From Rhodococcus sp. KRD197 (GTDB lineage: Bacteria; Actinomycetota; Actinomycetes; Mycobacteriales; Mycobacteriaceae), in NCBI RefSeq assembly GCF_017168235.1, contig NZ_JABFAO010000016.1:214338-278337 (forward strand): a DNA stretch of 64,000 nucleotides, written 5' to 3'. Below the pieces are notes generated by a model that saw only the letters and a list, made by a program, of their open reading frames with translations, did no database searches and had not been told where the DNA came from. Shown piece after piece: positions 45,262-53,133 of this stretch. The translations under genes and the position numbers were made by a program. Each line of letters begins with the position of its first letter. Position 1 is the stretch's first letter.

Positions 45262-46270
45262 ATGTTCGCCGTGCGTTCCCGATTCTCCACATTGGGATCT
45301 TCCATGCCTCGGTATCGGGGCGGTTCGGTCCCTGCCTCCGGGCTCTTGGACCTCAATGTGCGTCGTACCCGTGTCACACAGTTCTTTGTGGGTCTGGGTG
45401 TGCTGGCGATCGGCGCAATCGGACTGCTCAGCGCGCCCTCGTTGGCTGATTGCGTTCATCGTCTACTCGGACGTGTCGATCACTGTGTGTCTCCTTCTGA
45501 AAGATACCGAAATAACGGCGATCGGCGGAACGGTGCTGTTCGCGGTGGTTACCACTCTGGCCGTGGTGGCGGTGCCGCTCCTCCCCTGCCTCCTTCACAT
45601 GCTGTACAGCGCCGTCGTTCTCGGCGTCGTGGCGTTGATGACTGTCCACTCCGACGCCGCCAGCGGATGGGTCGTCGCCGCTCACAGTCTGACCATGCTG
45701 TTGATGTTCTCGGCACCGCTCATCTTGATGGTCTACGTGAGGGAACTCCGATCACGTGCGCGCGAATCCCTGGTGGATTCTCTGACCGGTTTGCACAACC
45801 GACGCGGGTTGTTTGCTGCGGTCACTGCGATCACCGTGACGATGCAGAGAATCGAACCGACCGTCCTGTGCGCCGTCGCCATCGACGTAGATGGGATGAA
45901 AGGCGTCAACGACACCTACGGACATCACACTGGCGACGCAGTGCTCGTCGACCTGGCCCAACACCTGCGTGCGCTCGCCGTCAACCGGTGGGTTGTCGCT
46001 CGCCTCGGAGGCGACGAGTTTGCGTGCGTCTCGATCGGCCAACCCGCGGATATCGCCGTTCGCAGTGATGAGCTCGTGTCGAACGTCGCGAGTGCTCGGA
46101 TGATCTCTGGACTCACCGTCAGTGTCGGTGCGGCCACTGTAGACATCTCGGCCGGAGACGATGAACAGCAGTCGGTGCGCGACGCGCTCAGATTGGCCGA
46201 CGCCGAGATGTATCGCGTGAAAAGCAGCCGCAAGCGAATTCGGGGTCACAACGACACGGCATACCGCTGA
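45262..46270 (+). pseudogene. Diguanylate cyclase (GGDEF) gene with a frameshift in the membrane region
   Basis: From ATG 45262 (with CCAGAGG upstream) the frame reads a leader, then TRVTQFFVGLGVLAIGAIGLLSAPS as first helix. Near 45445 the continuation WLIAFIVYSDVSITVCLLL lies in the +1-shifted frame, which runs to 46270. That second frame has further helices and a complete GGDEF domain: DSLTGLHNRRGLF, VDGMKGVNDTYGHHTGD and ARLGGDEFACVS. So the catalytic domain is intact but separated from the N-terminus by one base. A real mutation or a sequencing error would explain it; an internal start could still yield a shortened protein. Confidence 0.65.
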
Positions 46271-46310
46271 ATAGTGCCTGCACCGCGAATCTGACGCCTT
46301 CGACCAGGCT

Positions 46311-46703
46311 TCAGCTGATGGGATCGTCTCCATGGAGCTGGACTGTCGGATCGGCTTGGAACAATCCCATCAGGTTGCCCTCGCTGTCGCGAAAATGCGC
46401 GGACCAGCCGGTATTGGGTATCGGCACCTTTGCAGTCACCGGCGTTCCGCCCGCCTTCTTGATGTTATCGAGAGCAACGTCTATCTCCTCAACCGAGATG
46501 TAGACAACTACGCCTTCCGGGTTGTCCGCCCGCGGTGCCAGCGCGCCCTCGGCGCCGGGGCCACCCTCCTGGCCCGTCGTCATCAACCAGTAAGCGCTCG
46601 GCCCCCATTGTTCGACATTCCAGTCGAATACGTCGCGGTAGAAGGCGCCCGCCCGTCCAGGGTCATCGATGGGGACATCGAAATGCACTACCCGGCTCAC
46701 CAT
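46311..46703 (-). CDS. Glyoxalase/bleomycin-resistance-type (VOC) protein
   Basis: ATG 46703 (MVSRVVHFDVPIDDPG) gives 130 residues, the normal size for a single VOC module. Sequence VVHFDVPIDDPGRAGAFYRDVFDW and the second half VVYISVEEIDVALDNIKKAGG, ending FRDSEGNLMGLFQAD, fit the two beta-alpha-beta repeats. His8, together with the Glu in EGN, are probable metal ligands. Substrate unknown. The longer frame to 46886 has no supporting ribosome site. Confidence 0.85.
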   Translation of the reverse strand: MVSRVVHFDVPIDDPGRAGAFYRDVFDWNVEQWGPSAYWLMTTGQEGGPGAEGALAPRADNPEGVVVYISVEEIDVALDNIKKAGGTPVTAKVPIPNTGWSAHFRDSEGNLMGLFQADPTVQLHGDDPIS

Positions 46704-47144
46704 GGTTCCAACAGTTGCAGGTCGATCGGTGCCGACGCAAGGGTGAAGTCGACACAGCAGCCATCCAAATTCTTGCGCTGTGCATCCTTGCCGCTGTGGT
46801 TGCGGTGATCGTCGGGGCCGAGTCGGGCATCTCGTGGCGGCGACCTGCTCAGGCTCAACCTGTTGCTCGGTGACCTTCGGGTACAACTCGTCGCGATCGT
46901 TATTGGTAGATCGAAATACCTAGCACAGAACGGATTTCGCGTGTTTCGTCGAAACACGGGCCCGGTTCTGCAGGAGGAGCATGCGGTAGACATTGGTCCT
47001 CCCGGCGACTCCCCCGAGACCTTCGAGCGCGCTTCGAAAAGAAGGGGAAACGGTCTGTTGAGACCAACAAGATGGACTACAGTTCGAACTTGACATCCAC
47101 TCGCGTGCGACGTCACGCGTCACCAGATTAGGGGTCTTCCGACG
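46704..47144. other. Intergenic region between VOC and Ntn-hydrolase genes
   Basis: About 440 bp divergent promoter region. A short hydrophobic stretch in one + frame near 46745-46870 (ILALCILAAVVAVIVGAESG) suggests a small membrane peptide or remnant, but no good start or ribosome site is present. AGGGGT before 47145 serves the next gene. No repeat or hairpin stands out. Confidence 0.4.
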
Positions 47145-48173
47145 ATGTGCACTCGCGTGATGTGGCCCGATGCCAACGGTTCCGTGCTGGTCGGCCGGAA
47201 TATGGACTTCCACAAGGATTTGGCGACCAACATGTGGACGCAGCCTCGGGGGATTTCTCGAGACGACGGAGTCAAGGGCACGCTGACTTGGACCTCGAAA
47301 TATGGCAGCTTGATAGTCGCGTCGTTCGACCTCATCTCGGTCGACGGCTTGAACGAGGCCGGGCTCAGTGGGCACGTGTTGTGGTTGGCGGAATCCACCT
47401 ACGGCGAGTACGACGAGAGCCGTACCGCGCTGAGTCAGGCTGTCTGGCTGCAGTATTTCCTCGACAACTTTGCGACCGTCGCCGAGGCCGTCGACTGGAT
47501 CAATGACACCAACGTCCAGGTCGTGCAGATGCCAGATCCGACCGGTGGCAACCCTCCGACCATTCACCTCGCGCTCGATGACGCTACCGGTGATTCGGCG
47601 ATCATCGAGTACTTCGACGGCCAGCCACATGTTCACCACAGCGCCGACGACCGCGTGATGACCAACTCACCGCCTTACAGCGAGCAGCTCGAACTACTCG
47701 AGCGCTGGGAGGGTCTCGGTGGCGACCAGCCGCTGCCCGGAAGCACACTGGCCGAGGCCCGCTTCGCGCGCGCCGCCTACTACGCGCAGCGACTTCCCAA
47801 ACCGAAAAGCAAGGTCGAAGCAATCGCGAGCATGTTCAGCGTCATGCGCAACACTGCACAGCCCTTCCGTATCCCAGACCCGGGCAAGCCCGATGCCTCG
47901 CAGACGATTTGGCAAGTGGTGGTGGATTTGACCAACAAGCGATACGTCTACGAGTCGACCACTCAACCCAACATCGTGTGGGTGGATCTGGCCGACCTCG
48001 ACTTCAGCGAGGGCAGCCCGCAGCTCAAGCTCGACCTGCAGAGCAAGCTGACGCTGGAGGGTGGTATCGCCGGCGACGTGAGCGACAAGTTCGAAGACTC
48101 CGGGCCGATGAACTTTCTGTCGCTCGTGCTTGTCGAACAGATGGACACCGCAGACACGTCCACAAGCTCGTGA
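47145..48173 (+). CDS. Choloylglycine/penicillin-V-acylase-like Ntn hydrolase
   Basis: The 342-residue protein starts MCTRVMW; removal of Met exposes Cys2, the nucleophile of the Ntn-hydrolase superfamily. Family elements: Arg near RNMDF (residues ~18-22, GRNMDFH), then SVDGLNEAGLSGHVLWL with a conserved Asn-Glu, and VMTNSPPYSEQL with Asn. These are the cholylglycine hydrolase family landmarks. It hydrolyses linear amides such as bile salt conjugates, penicillin V or acyl-homoserine lactones; which one is not readable. No signal peptide is seen. Its stop overlaps the next gene's GTG (GTGA, 48170-48173). Confidence 0.88.
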   Translation: MCTRVMWPDANGSVLVGRNMDFHKDLATNMWTQPRGISRDDGVKGTLTWTSKYGSLIVASFDLISVDGLNEAGLSGHVLWLAESTYGEYDESRTALSQAVWLQYFLDNFATVAEAVDWINDTNVQVVQMPDPTGGNPPTIHLALDDATGDSAIIEYFDGQPHVHHSADDRVMTNSPPYSEQLELLERWEGLGGDQPLPGSTLAEARFARAAYYAQRLPKPKSKVEAIASMFSVMRNTAQPFRIPDPGKPDASQTIWQVVVDLTNKRYVYESTTQPNIVWVDLADLDFSEGSPQLKLDLQSKLTLEGGIAGDVSDKFEDSGPMNFLSLVLVEQMDTADTSTSS

Positions 48174-48760
48174 CGGATGAGTCCCAGGCGAATCGTCTTG
48201 CTCGTGGTGACTGGTACCTCGATGACGACGAGCTGCGTCAGCTGCGTCTCGAATGTCGGCGGAAGCTAGATTCGTTCAATGCTGCCGCCGCCGACGACGA
48301 AAAGGTTCGGACGCAGGTTCTCACGGAACTTCTTGGCGTGGTTGGCGAAGGGGCCCTGGTTGTGCCGCGATTCCGATGCAGCTACGGCTGCAACATTCGT
48401 CTCGGAGACGATACGTTCATCAATGCCGATGGGTTTCTCATGGACGATGCGCCCATCACGATCGGTGCGCACGTCAGGATCGGCCCAGGTGTGCAGCTGA
48501 TGACGGCGCTGCACCCGGTCGACGATCATCGTCGACGCCGCGAAGGATGGGAACGTGCTGCCCCGATCCACATCGGTGAAAATGTTTGGCTCGGAGCCTC
48601 TGTGACAGTCGGCGCCGGCGTCTCGATCGGGCGCAACACGGTCATCGGTGCCGGGAGTGTGGTGTTGCACGATATTCCCGACCACGTAGTCGCTGCTGGA
48701 TCCCCGGCGAGGGTCATTCGCCACACCCCTGTCGAACCGGATGTGAGCACTCCCCCGTGA
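48170..48760 (+). CDS. Maltose/galactoside O-acetyltransferase-like hexapeptide enzyme
   Basis: From GTG 48170 the protein is 196 residues. An N-terminal Mac domain (ARGDWYLDDDELRQLRLECRRKL) precedes a left-handed beta-helix with hexapeptide repeats (FRCSYGCNIRLGDDTFINADG, ITIGAHVRIGPGVQLMTALHPVD with the catalytic His, then IHIGENVWLGASVTVGAGVSIG). This is the LacA/Maa sugar acetyltransferase plan, using acetyl-CoA. Coupling to the Ntn hydrolase suggests they act on related metabolites, for example deacylation and re-acetylation, but that is inference. Confidence 0.88.
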   Translation: MTDESQANRLARGDWYLDDDELRQLRLECRRKLDSFNAAAADDEKVRTQVLTELLGVVGEGALVVPRFRCSYGCNIRLGDDTFINADGFLMDDAPITIGAHVRIGPGVQLMTALHPVDDHRRRREGWERAAPIHIGENVWLGASVTVGAGVSIGRNTVIGAGSVVLHDIPDHVVAAGSPARVIRHTPVEPDVSTPP

Positions 48761-48787
48761 CGTCACCCCCGAGCATGCGTCGGCAAC

Positions 48788-49120
48788 TCAGCGCAGTCGT
48801 TCGGCATCTCTCGCACGGGTCACCATGTCGTGGCACAGACGCTCCAGCTCGGCTGTGTCCGCGCCCTCGGACACGGCTGTGGCTACGTCTTCCGCTGCGC
48901 ACCTGACCTCGAACGCGCGGTCCATGAGTGCTGAGGCCTCGTCCGCGGAGAGTACGACGGCGTTCTCCGGAATCGAAGTCCCCTTCACCGCTGTCCTGTG
49001 CTCGTAGGCCCGTTGACGGCACGATTGCCTGCAGTAACGGCGCCGACGACCCATTCCGGCCTCCGGTACCTCCCGCCCGCACCATGCACATGCGTGAACC
49101 CGACGCGACATCACCGACAT
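48788..49120 (-). CDS. Small zinc-finger-like protein (Rv2049c-like)
   Basis: ATG 49120 or 49111 gives about 110 residues. The N-terminal part HACAWCGREVPEAGMGRRRRYCRQSCRQRAYEHR contains four cysteines in a C-x2-C...C-x3-C arrangement, typical of actinobacterial treble-clef-like proteins (written here in pieces: HACAWCG and RYCRQSCRQRAYEHR). The rest is an acidic helical tail. It is divergent from rbpA, the same neighbour relation as Rv2049c and rbpA in M. tuberculosis. Function is unknown. Confidence 0.7.
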   Translation of the reverse strand: MSVMSRRVHACAWCGREVPEAGMGRRRRYCRQSCRQRAYEHRTAVKGTSIPENAVVLSADEASALMDRAFEVRCAAEDVATAVSEGADTAELERLCHDMVTRARDAERLR

Positions 49121-49344
49121 GGTCTCGAGACTACGGGTGCATGGCGTTAGAATGAACGCACGTGTGCGCGGAACCATCCGTGTCGCCGAGATGCGTCGGG
49201 AACGAATCATGTCGGCGAAGCGTTGGACAGTCGTGTAGGAAGTGCAGTTCGCGCGGTTAGTCGGCGCGCTGCACACCAGCGGAACCGAGGAGCGATCCAC
49301 GGGTCTGACGGCGGACATGCATTATCGAGGGAGAGGACTTCACA

Positions 49345-49683
49345 ATGGCAGATCGCGTTCTACGGGGTAGCCGGCTCGGTGCCGTCAGCTACGAAACCGA
49401 CCGCGACCACGACCTCGCGCCGCGGCGCGCCGCGCGCTACCGCTGCGACAACGGCGAAGAGTTCGATGTTCCTTTCGCAGACGAGGCGGAGATCCCCGGC
49501 ACCTGGCAGTGCCGCAACGGCCTCGAGGGCTCACTGATCGAGGGCACCGCGCCGGAAGCGAAGAAAGTCAAGCCTCCGCGTACCCACTGGGACATGCTGC
49601 TCGAACGCCGTTCGGTCGAGGAGCTCGAAGAACTGCTCAAGGAAAGAATGGACCTGCTGAAGGTCAAGCGGCGCGGAGCCTGA
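49345..49683 (+). CDS. rbpA: RNA polymerase-binding protein RbpA
   Basis: RbpA binds the RNA polymerase beta' subunit and group 1/2 sigma factors and promotes open-complex formation. The 112-residue sequence has all parts: MADRVLRGSRLGAVSYETD tail, a core RYRCDNGEEFDVPFADEAEIPGTWQC with its conserved cysteines, the basic linker EAKKVKPPRTHWDMLLERRS that touches promoter DNA, and the sigma-interacting helix VEELEELLKERMDLL. ATG 49345 behind GGGAGAGG is the expected start. A strong terminator follows directly. Confidence 0.97.
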   Translation: MADRVLRGSRLGAVSYETDRDHDLAPRRAARYRCDNGEEFDVPFADEAEIPGTWQCRNGLEGSLIEGTAPEAKKVKPPRTHWDMLLERRSVEELEELLKERMDLLKVKRRGA

Positions 49684-49700
49684 ACCCCGCCGACTTCACG

Positions 49701-49743
49701 ACTGCGCCGGACGATTGAAACAATCGTCCGGCGCAGTTTTTTA
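49701..49743 (+). terminator. Intrinsic terminator of rbpA
   Basis: ACTGCGCCGGACGATTG (49701-49717), loop AAA, perfect complement to 49737, then TTTTTTATT. It is a textbook 17-bp stem and T-run 18 bp after the rbpA stop. Confidence 0.95.
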
Positions 49744-49972
49744 TTCCTTTTCGAACTTCCGGTTCCTTTTTCAATGCGGCAGACGGTGCCGTAAAAAAAA
49801 TTGTGCAAAGCCCTTCGCCGAGATGACGAAGGTGGGGTCTCAATGCAACTATTGTGGATCATGTTCGGTGGGCACGTTTGGTAACAATTCACCGTGAACA
49901 TGCGATGAATTCGTCAGCACCTTTGAGCACGACAAGCACTATGTGGATTGCACAACGAGGGGGCCACTGCAC

Positions 49973-50287
49973 GTGAGCGAACAGTCCGAGAATCAGTTGT
50001 CCTCCCTGCGTCGAGAGCTAGACGCCATCGATCGTCGTTTGCTCGAGAGCGTCCGCGAGAGAATCGACGTCTGCACGCGTGTGGCGTCGGTCAAGCGTGA
50101 GTTCGACATTCCCATGATGCAGCCCGGACGGGTTGGGGTGGTACAGGAGCGTGCGCGCGAATTCGCCCGCGCTCACAACATGTCCGAAGACTTCCTCGCT
50201 GCGCTCTACGACCTCCTCATCGGCGAAGCATGCCGCGTCGAGGACCTCATTATCGACGCTGAATCGACCGCGGGCGATCGCAGGTAG
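49973..50287 (+). CDS. AroQ-type chorismate mutase, probably PapB-like aminodeoxychorismate mutase
   Basis: GTG 49973 with GAGGGGG upstream gives 104 residues. It is the small AroQ fold: LRRELDAIDRRLLESVRERIDVC, then VASVKREFDIPMMQPGRVGVVQERA and LYDLLIGEACRVEDLII. The PMMQPxRV segment recalls the TIGR01803 group (PapB, CmlD) that rearranges 4-amino-4-deoxychorismate on the way to p-aminophenylalanine. It stands directly before a fused PabA-PabB enzyme that makes that substrate, ending 9 bp before it. Ordinary chorismate mutase cannot be ruled out. The third enzyme, PapC, is not in the window. Confidence 0.75.
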   Translation: MSEQSENQLSSLRRELDAIDRRLLESVRERIDVCTRVASVKREFDIPMMQPGRVGVVQERAREFARAHNMSEDFLAALYDLLIGEACRVEDLIIDAESTAGDRR

Positions 50288-50296
50288 GTGACCGTA

Positions 50297-52357
50297 ATGG
50301 CTGTACGCACGCTGCTCATCGACAATTACGACTCATTCACCTACAACCTCTACAGCCTGCTGTGCGAGGTCAACGGGGTCGAACCCACTGTGGTTGCGAA
50401 CGACGTCGACTGGGCTTCGCTCGATATCGACAGTTTCGACAACATCGTCGTCTCGCCGGGGCCTGGCAGTCCTCGCACAGCCCGCGACCTGGGGATCAGC
50501 GCCCGCGCGATCATGGAAACAGATATTCCGATTCTGGGTGTGTGCCTCGGGCACCAGGCCATGTGCCATCTGCTCGGGGGCAACGTGGATCTGGCCCCCG
50601 TGCCGATGCACGGCCGCCTCTCCGAAATCTCCCACACCGGTGAACACCTTTTCGCGGGAATTCCTTCGCCGCATACGGTTGTGCGCTACCACTCGCTCAC
50701 CGCAGTCTCCTTGCCCGACGAGCTCGAGCCCTGCGCGTGGACCGAGGACGGCATCGTCATGGCCGTCCGGCACCGCAGCCGACCCATGTGGGGCGTGCAA
50801 TTCCATCCCGAGTCGATCAGCACCGAGTACGGTCGAGAGCTGCTGTCGAACTTTCGTGACCTGACCAGAGTGACCTCGACGGCCGGCCCCGCACCGTCGC
50901 AATCGCCGTATTTCATCGAGACACGCTCTGTGGTCGGTGAGTTCGATACAGAGCAGGTGTTCGGGACACTGTTCGCTGCCGGTCCGAACAGTTTCTGGCT
51001 CGACGGGAGCGCGGCGGTGGAACCGAACTCTCGTTTCACCATCATGGGTGATTGCTCGGGTCCGCTCGCGGAATACGTCACCTATCGGGTCGCCGAGAGG
51101 CGTGTGGATATCCATCGCGCCGACGGCTCCCTCGTATCGGAGGAATCGACGTTCTTCGACTACCTGGATCGTCAGCTGAAGGAGCGTGCCACTCCCCCGC
51201 GCCATGATCTGCCCTTCGCGTTCTCGCTGGGCTACGTGGGATACCTCGGCTACGAGCTGAAAGCGGACGTCGGTGGGCAATTGGTACACACGGCAGCGAC
51301 GCCGGATGCCTCGATGGTGTTCGCCGACCGCGCGCTCGTGTTCGACCACGAATCCGGAACGTGTTATGTCATGGCACTGGTCGTCGATCATGCGGATCCG
51401 GTGACAGCAGCGTGGTTCGATACCGTCGTCGACTCGCTCGAGGCGTTGCGCGATGGCGTTCAGGCGCCTCCTCCTCAGGAAAGGCCGCTTCTCGCACCGT
51501 ATTTCGAGGCGGACTTGCCGCTGCGACACGAGCGTGAGAAGTACCTTGGGCTGATCGAGCAATGCCTTGCCGAGATCCGATCGGGTGAAACCTACGAGGT
51601 GTGCTTGACCAACACCGCCACCTTCCCCGGATCCATCGACGCGTTCTCGACGTATTCGACGCTACGCGAGATCAATCCGACACCGTACAGCGCCTACCTG
51701 GGCTTCACCGACCTGTCCATCTGCAGTGCATCACCGGAGCGGTTCTTGCGCATCGACGCCGACCGCGTCGTCGAATCCAAGCCGATCAAGGGCACTCGTC
51801 CCCGCGGCGCCACAGCTGAAGAGGATGCGAAACTTCGCGCTGACCTGGTCGGCAACGAAAAAGACAAAGCCGAAAATCTTATGATCGTCGACCTGGTGCG
51901 CAACGACCTTGCGCGAGTATGCGTGCCGGGATCGGTGCACGTGCCGAAATTGTTCGACGTCGAGACCTACGCGCCCGTTCACCAGCTGGTATCCACGGTC
52001 CGCGGACGGCTTCGAGACGACGCGTCCGCAGTGGGCTGCATCAGCGCCGCATTTCCCGGCGGATCGATGACCGGTGCACCCAAACTTCGTACGATGGCCA
52101 TCATCGACAAACTCGAAGACGGCCCTCGCGGAGTGTATTCGGGGGCGATCGGCTACTTCTCGCTCACCGGAACAGCCGACTTCTCCATCGTCATCCGCAC
52201 CATCGTTGCCACCGAGCACGAGGTGACCTTCGGAGTCGGCGGTGCCATCGTCGCAATGTCGGATCCCGAAGAAGAATTCGAGGAGACGATGGTCAAGGCC
52301 GTGTCGATGCGACGAGCCCTCGCCGCACCGACACGTGCGCGCAACCGCGACAACTAG
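50297..52357 (+). CDS. Fused aminodeoxychorismate synthase (PabA-PabB / PapA)
   Basis: ATG 50297 (GTG 50288 also possible) gives 686 residues. Residues 1-~195 are the glutamine amidotransferase with GVCLGHQAM (nucleophile Cys) and FHPES. Residues ~215-670 are the chorismate-binding synthase: GYVGYLGYELKADVG, SCSPERF-type ICSASPERFLRID, SKPIKGTRPRG with the Lys diagnostic of aminodeoxychorismate rather than anthranilate synthase, and ENLMIVDLVRNDL. It makes 4-amino-4-deoxychorismate, used for folate or, with PapB and PapC, for p-aminophenylalanine. Location beside an NRPS and PapB favours the secondary-metabolite role. Confidence 0.9.
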   Translation: MAVRTLLIDNYDSFTYNLYSLLCEVNGVEPTVVANDVDWASLDIDSFDNIVVSPGPGSPRTARDLGISARAIMETDIPILGVCLGHQAMCHLLGGNVDLAPVPMHGRLSEISHTGEHLFAGIPSPHTVVRYHSLTAVSLPDELEPCAWTEDGIVMAVRHRSRPMWGVQFHPESISTEYGRELLSNFRDLTRVTSTAGPAPSQSPYFIETRSVVGEFDTEQVFGTLFAAGPNSFWLDGSAAVEPNSRFTIMGDCSGPLAEYVTYRVAERRVDIHRADGSLVSEESTFFDYLDRQLKERATPPRHDLPFAFSLGYVGYLGYELKADVGGQLVHTAATPDASMVFADRALVFDHESGTCYVMALVVDHADPVTAAWFDTVVDSLEALRDGVQAPPPQERPLLAPYFEADLPLRHEREKYLGLIEQCLAEIRSGETYEVCLTNTATFPGSIDAFSTYSTLREINPTPYSAYLGFTDLSICSASPERFLRIDADRVVESKPIKGTRPRGATAEEDAKLRADLVGNEKDKAENLMIVDLVRNDLARVCVPGSVHVPKLFDVETYAPVHQLVSTVRGRLRDDASAVGCISAAFPGGSMTGAPKLRTMAIIDKLEDGPRGVYSGAIGYFSLTGTADFSIVIRTIVATEHEVTFGVGGAIVAMSDPEEEFEETMVKAVSMRRALAAPTRARNRDN

Positions 52358-52388
52358 CGATCGCGAGAACCAGCAACAGAACGGCGAG

Positions 52389-52420
52389 AGCCGGAAGGAC
52401 ACCGAGGTGTCCTTCCGGCT
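52389..52420. terminator. Stem-loop between convergent genes
   Basis: AGCCGGAAGGACACC (52389-52403) is the complement of GGTGTCCTTCCGGCT (52406-52420), an almost loop-less 14-bp hairpin in the 82-bp gap between papA-like and the convergent secreted protein. A T-run is missing; it may serve both strands. Confidence 0.65.
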
Positions 52421-52439
52421 CACACGCCGACAGGATCGG

Positions 52440-53054
52440 TCAGGGCGTGGTGAAGTACTCGAACACTGCGGGCTGAACCTCGGGGTTGGCATTCGCAGTA
52501 CCGATGATCGTGCCTGCAACCGCGCCGATAGCCGTTCCAATGATGCAGCCGGAGATGAAGTTCGGGAAGATCGACACACATCCGATCGCGAAGCCCAAGC
52601 CAGCGCCGACCGCTGTGCCGATGGCACCGCCGTTGGTGTAGCCGATCGCGAGCTGGTTGATCATGTTGTCGAATGCGGCCTGCTTGCTGACAGGTTCGGC
52701 GACCTCGGTGAGTAGCGCCGCGGGCTGAGGTGTCAGAAGCAATTCCCGATCGCCCTCGAGCAGCGGCGCGATGGAGTAAGTGGCGCCGTTCAGTGAGTAG
52801 GTCAGCGGCAGTGTTGCCAACACGGCCCCGGAATCACCGACGACGGAGACCGTGTCGGCTGTGGTGTCGATGCGGAACGCACCTGCATCGAGCACGGTCT
52901 TCGTCGAACCGTCCAGTTCGACGGTGGTCTGGTAGCCGATCGACTCTGCCGGCTCGGCAGCTGCGGTTCCCCCACCCACTGCGACGGTCACCGAGGCAGC
53001 CGCCAGCACCGTGGCTGCCATCGTTGTCACTGACTTCATTTTTCTCACAGGCAT
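52440..53054 (-). CDS. Secreted glycine-zipper protein of unknown function
   Basis: The 204-residue protein (ATG 53054, or 53039 with GAGAAAA before it) has a Sec signal peptide ending VGGGTAAAEPAE. A middle beta-rich domain (YQTTVELDGSTKTVLDAGAF, VLATLPLTYSLNG) leads to a hydrophobic C-terminus with many Gly spaced by three to four residues: NGGAIGTAVGAGLGFAIGC, CIIGTAIGAVAGTIIGTAN. This fits the DUF8020-type secreted proteins common in Rhodococcus and Nocardia, whose job is unknown. It lies 79 bp behind the NRPS stop on the same strand and may be co-transcribed. Confidence 0.65.
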   Translation of the reverse strand: MPVRKMKSVTTMAATVLAAASVTVAVGGGTAAAEPAESIGYQTTVELDGSTKTVLDAGAFRIDTTADTVSVVGDSGAVLATLPLTYSLNGATYSIAPLLEGDRELLLTPQPAALLTEVAEPVSKQAAFDNMINQLAIGYTNGGAIGTAVGAGLGFAIGCVSIFPNFISGCIIGTAIGAVAGTIIGTANANPEVQPAVFEYFTTP

Positions 53055-53133
53055 CCCCAGACCGTAGGCGAACGAACAGGTGCATTTTCAGGCCAATGAT
53101 ATCCCTGGCTGACGGTTTCACATTGCAGAAACA

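Noticed and set aside
46745..46873. Possible small membrane peptide (ILALCILAAVVAVIVGAESG)
   Set aside because: The stretch is hydrophobic, but no start codon with a ribosome site precedes it and it sits in a divergent promoter region.
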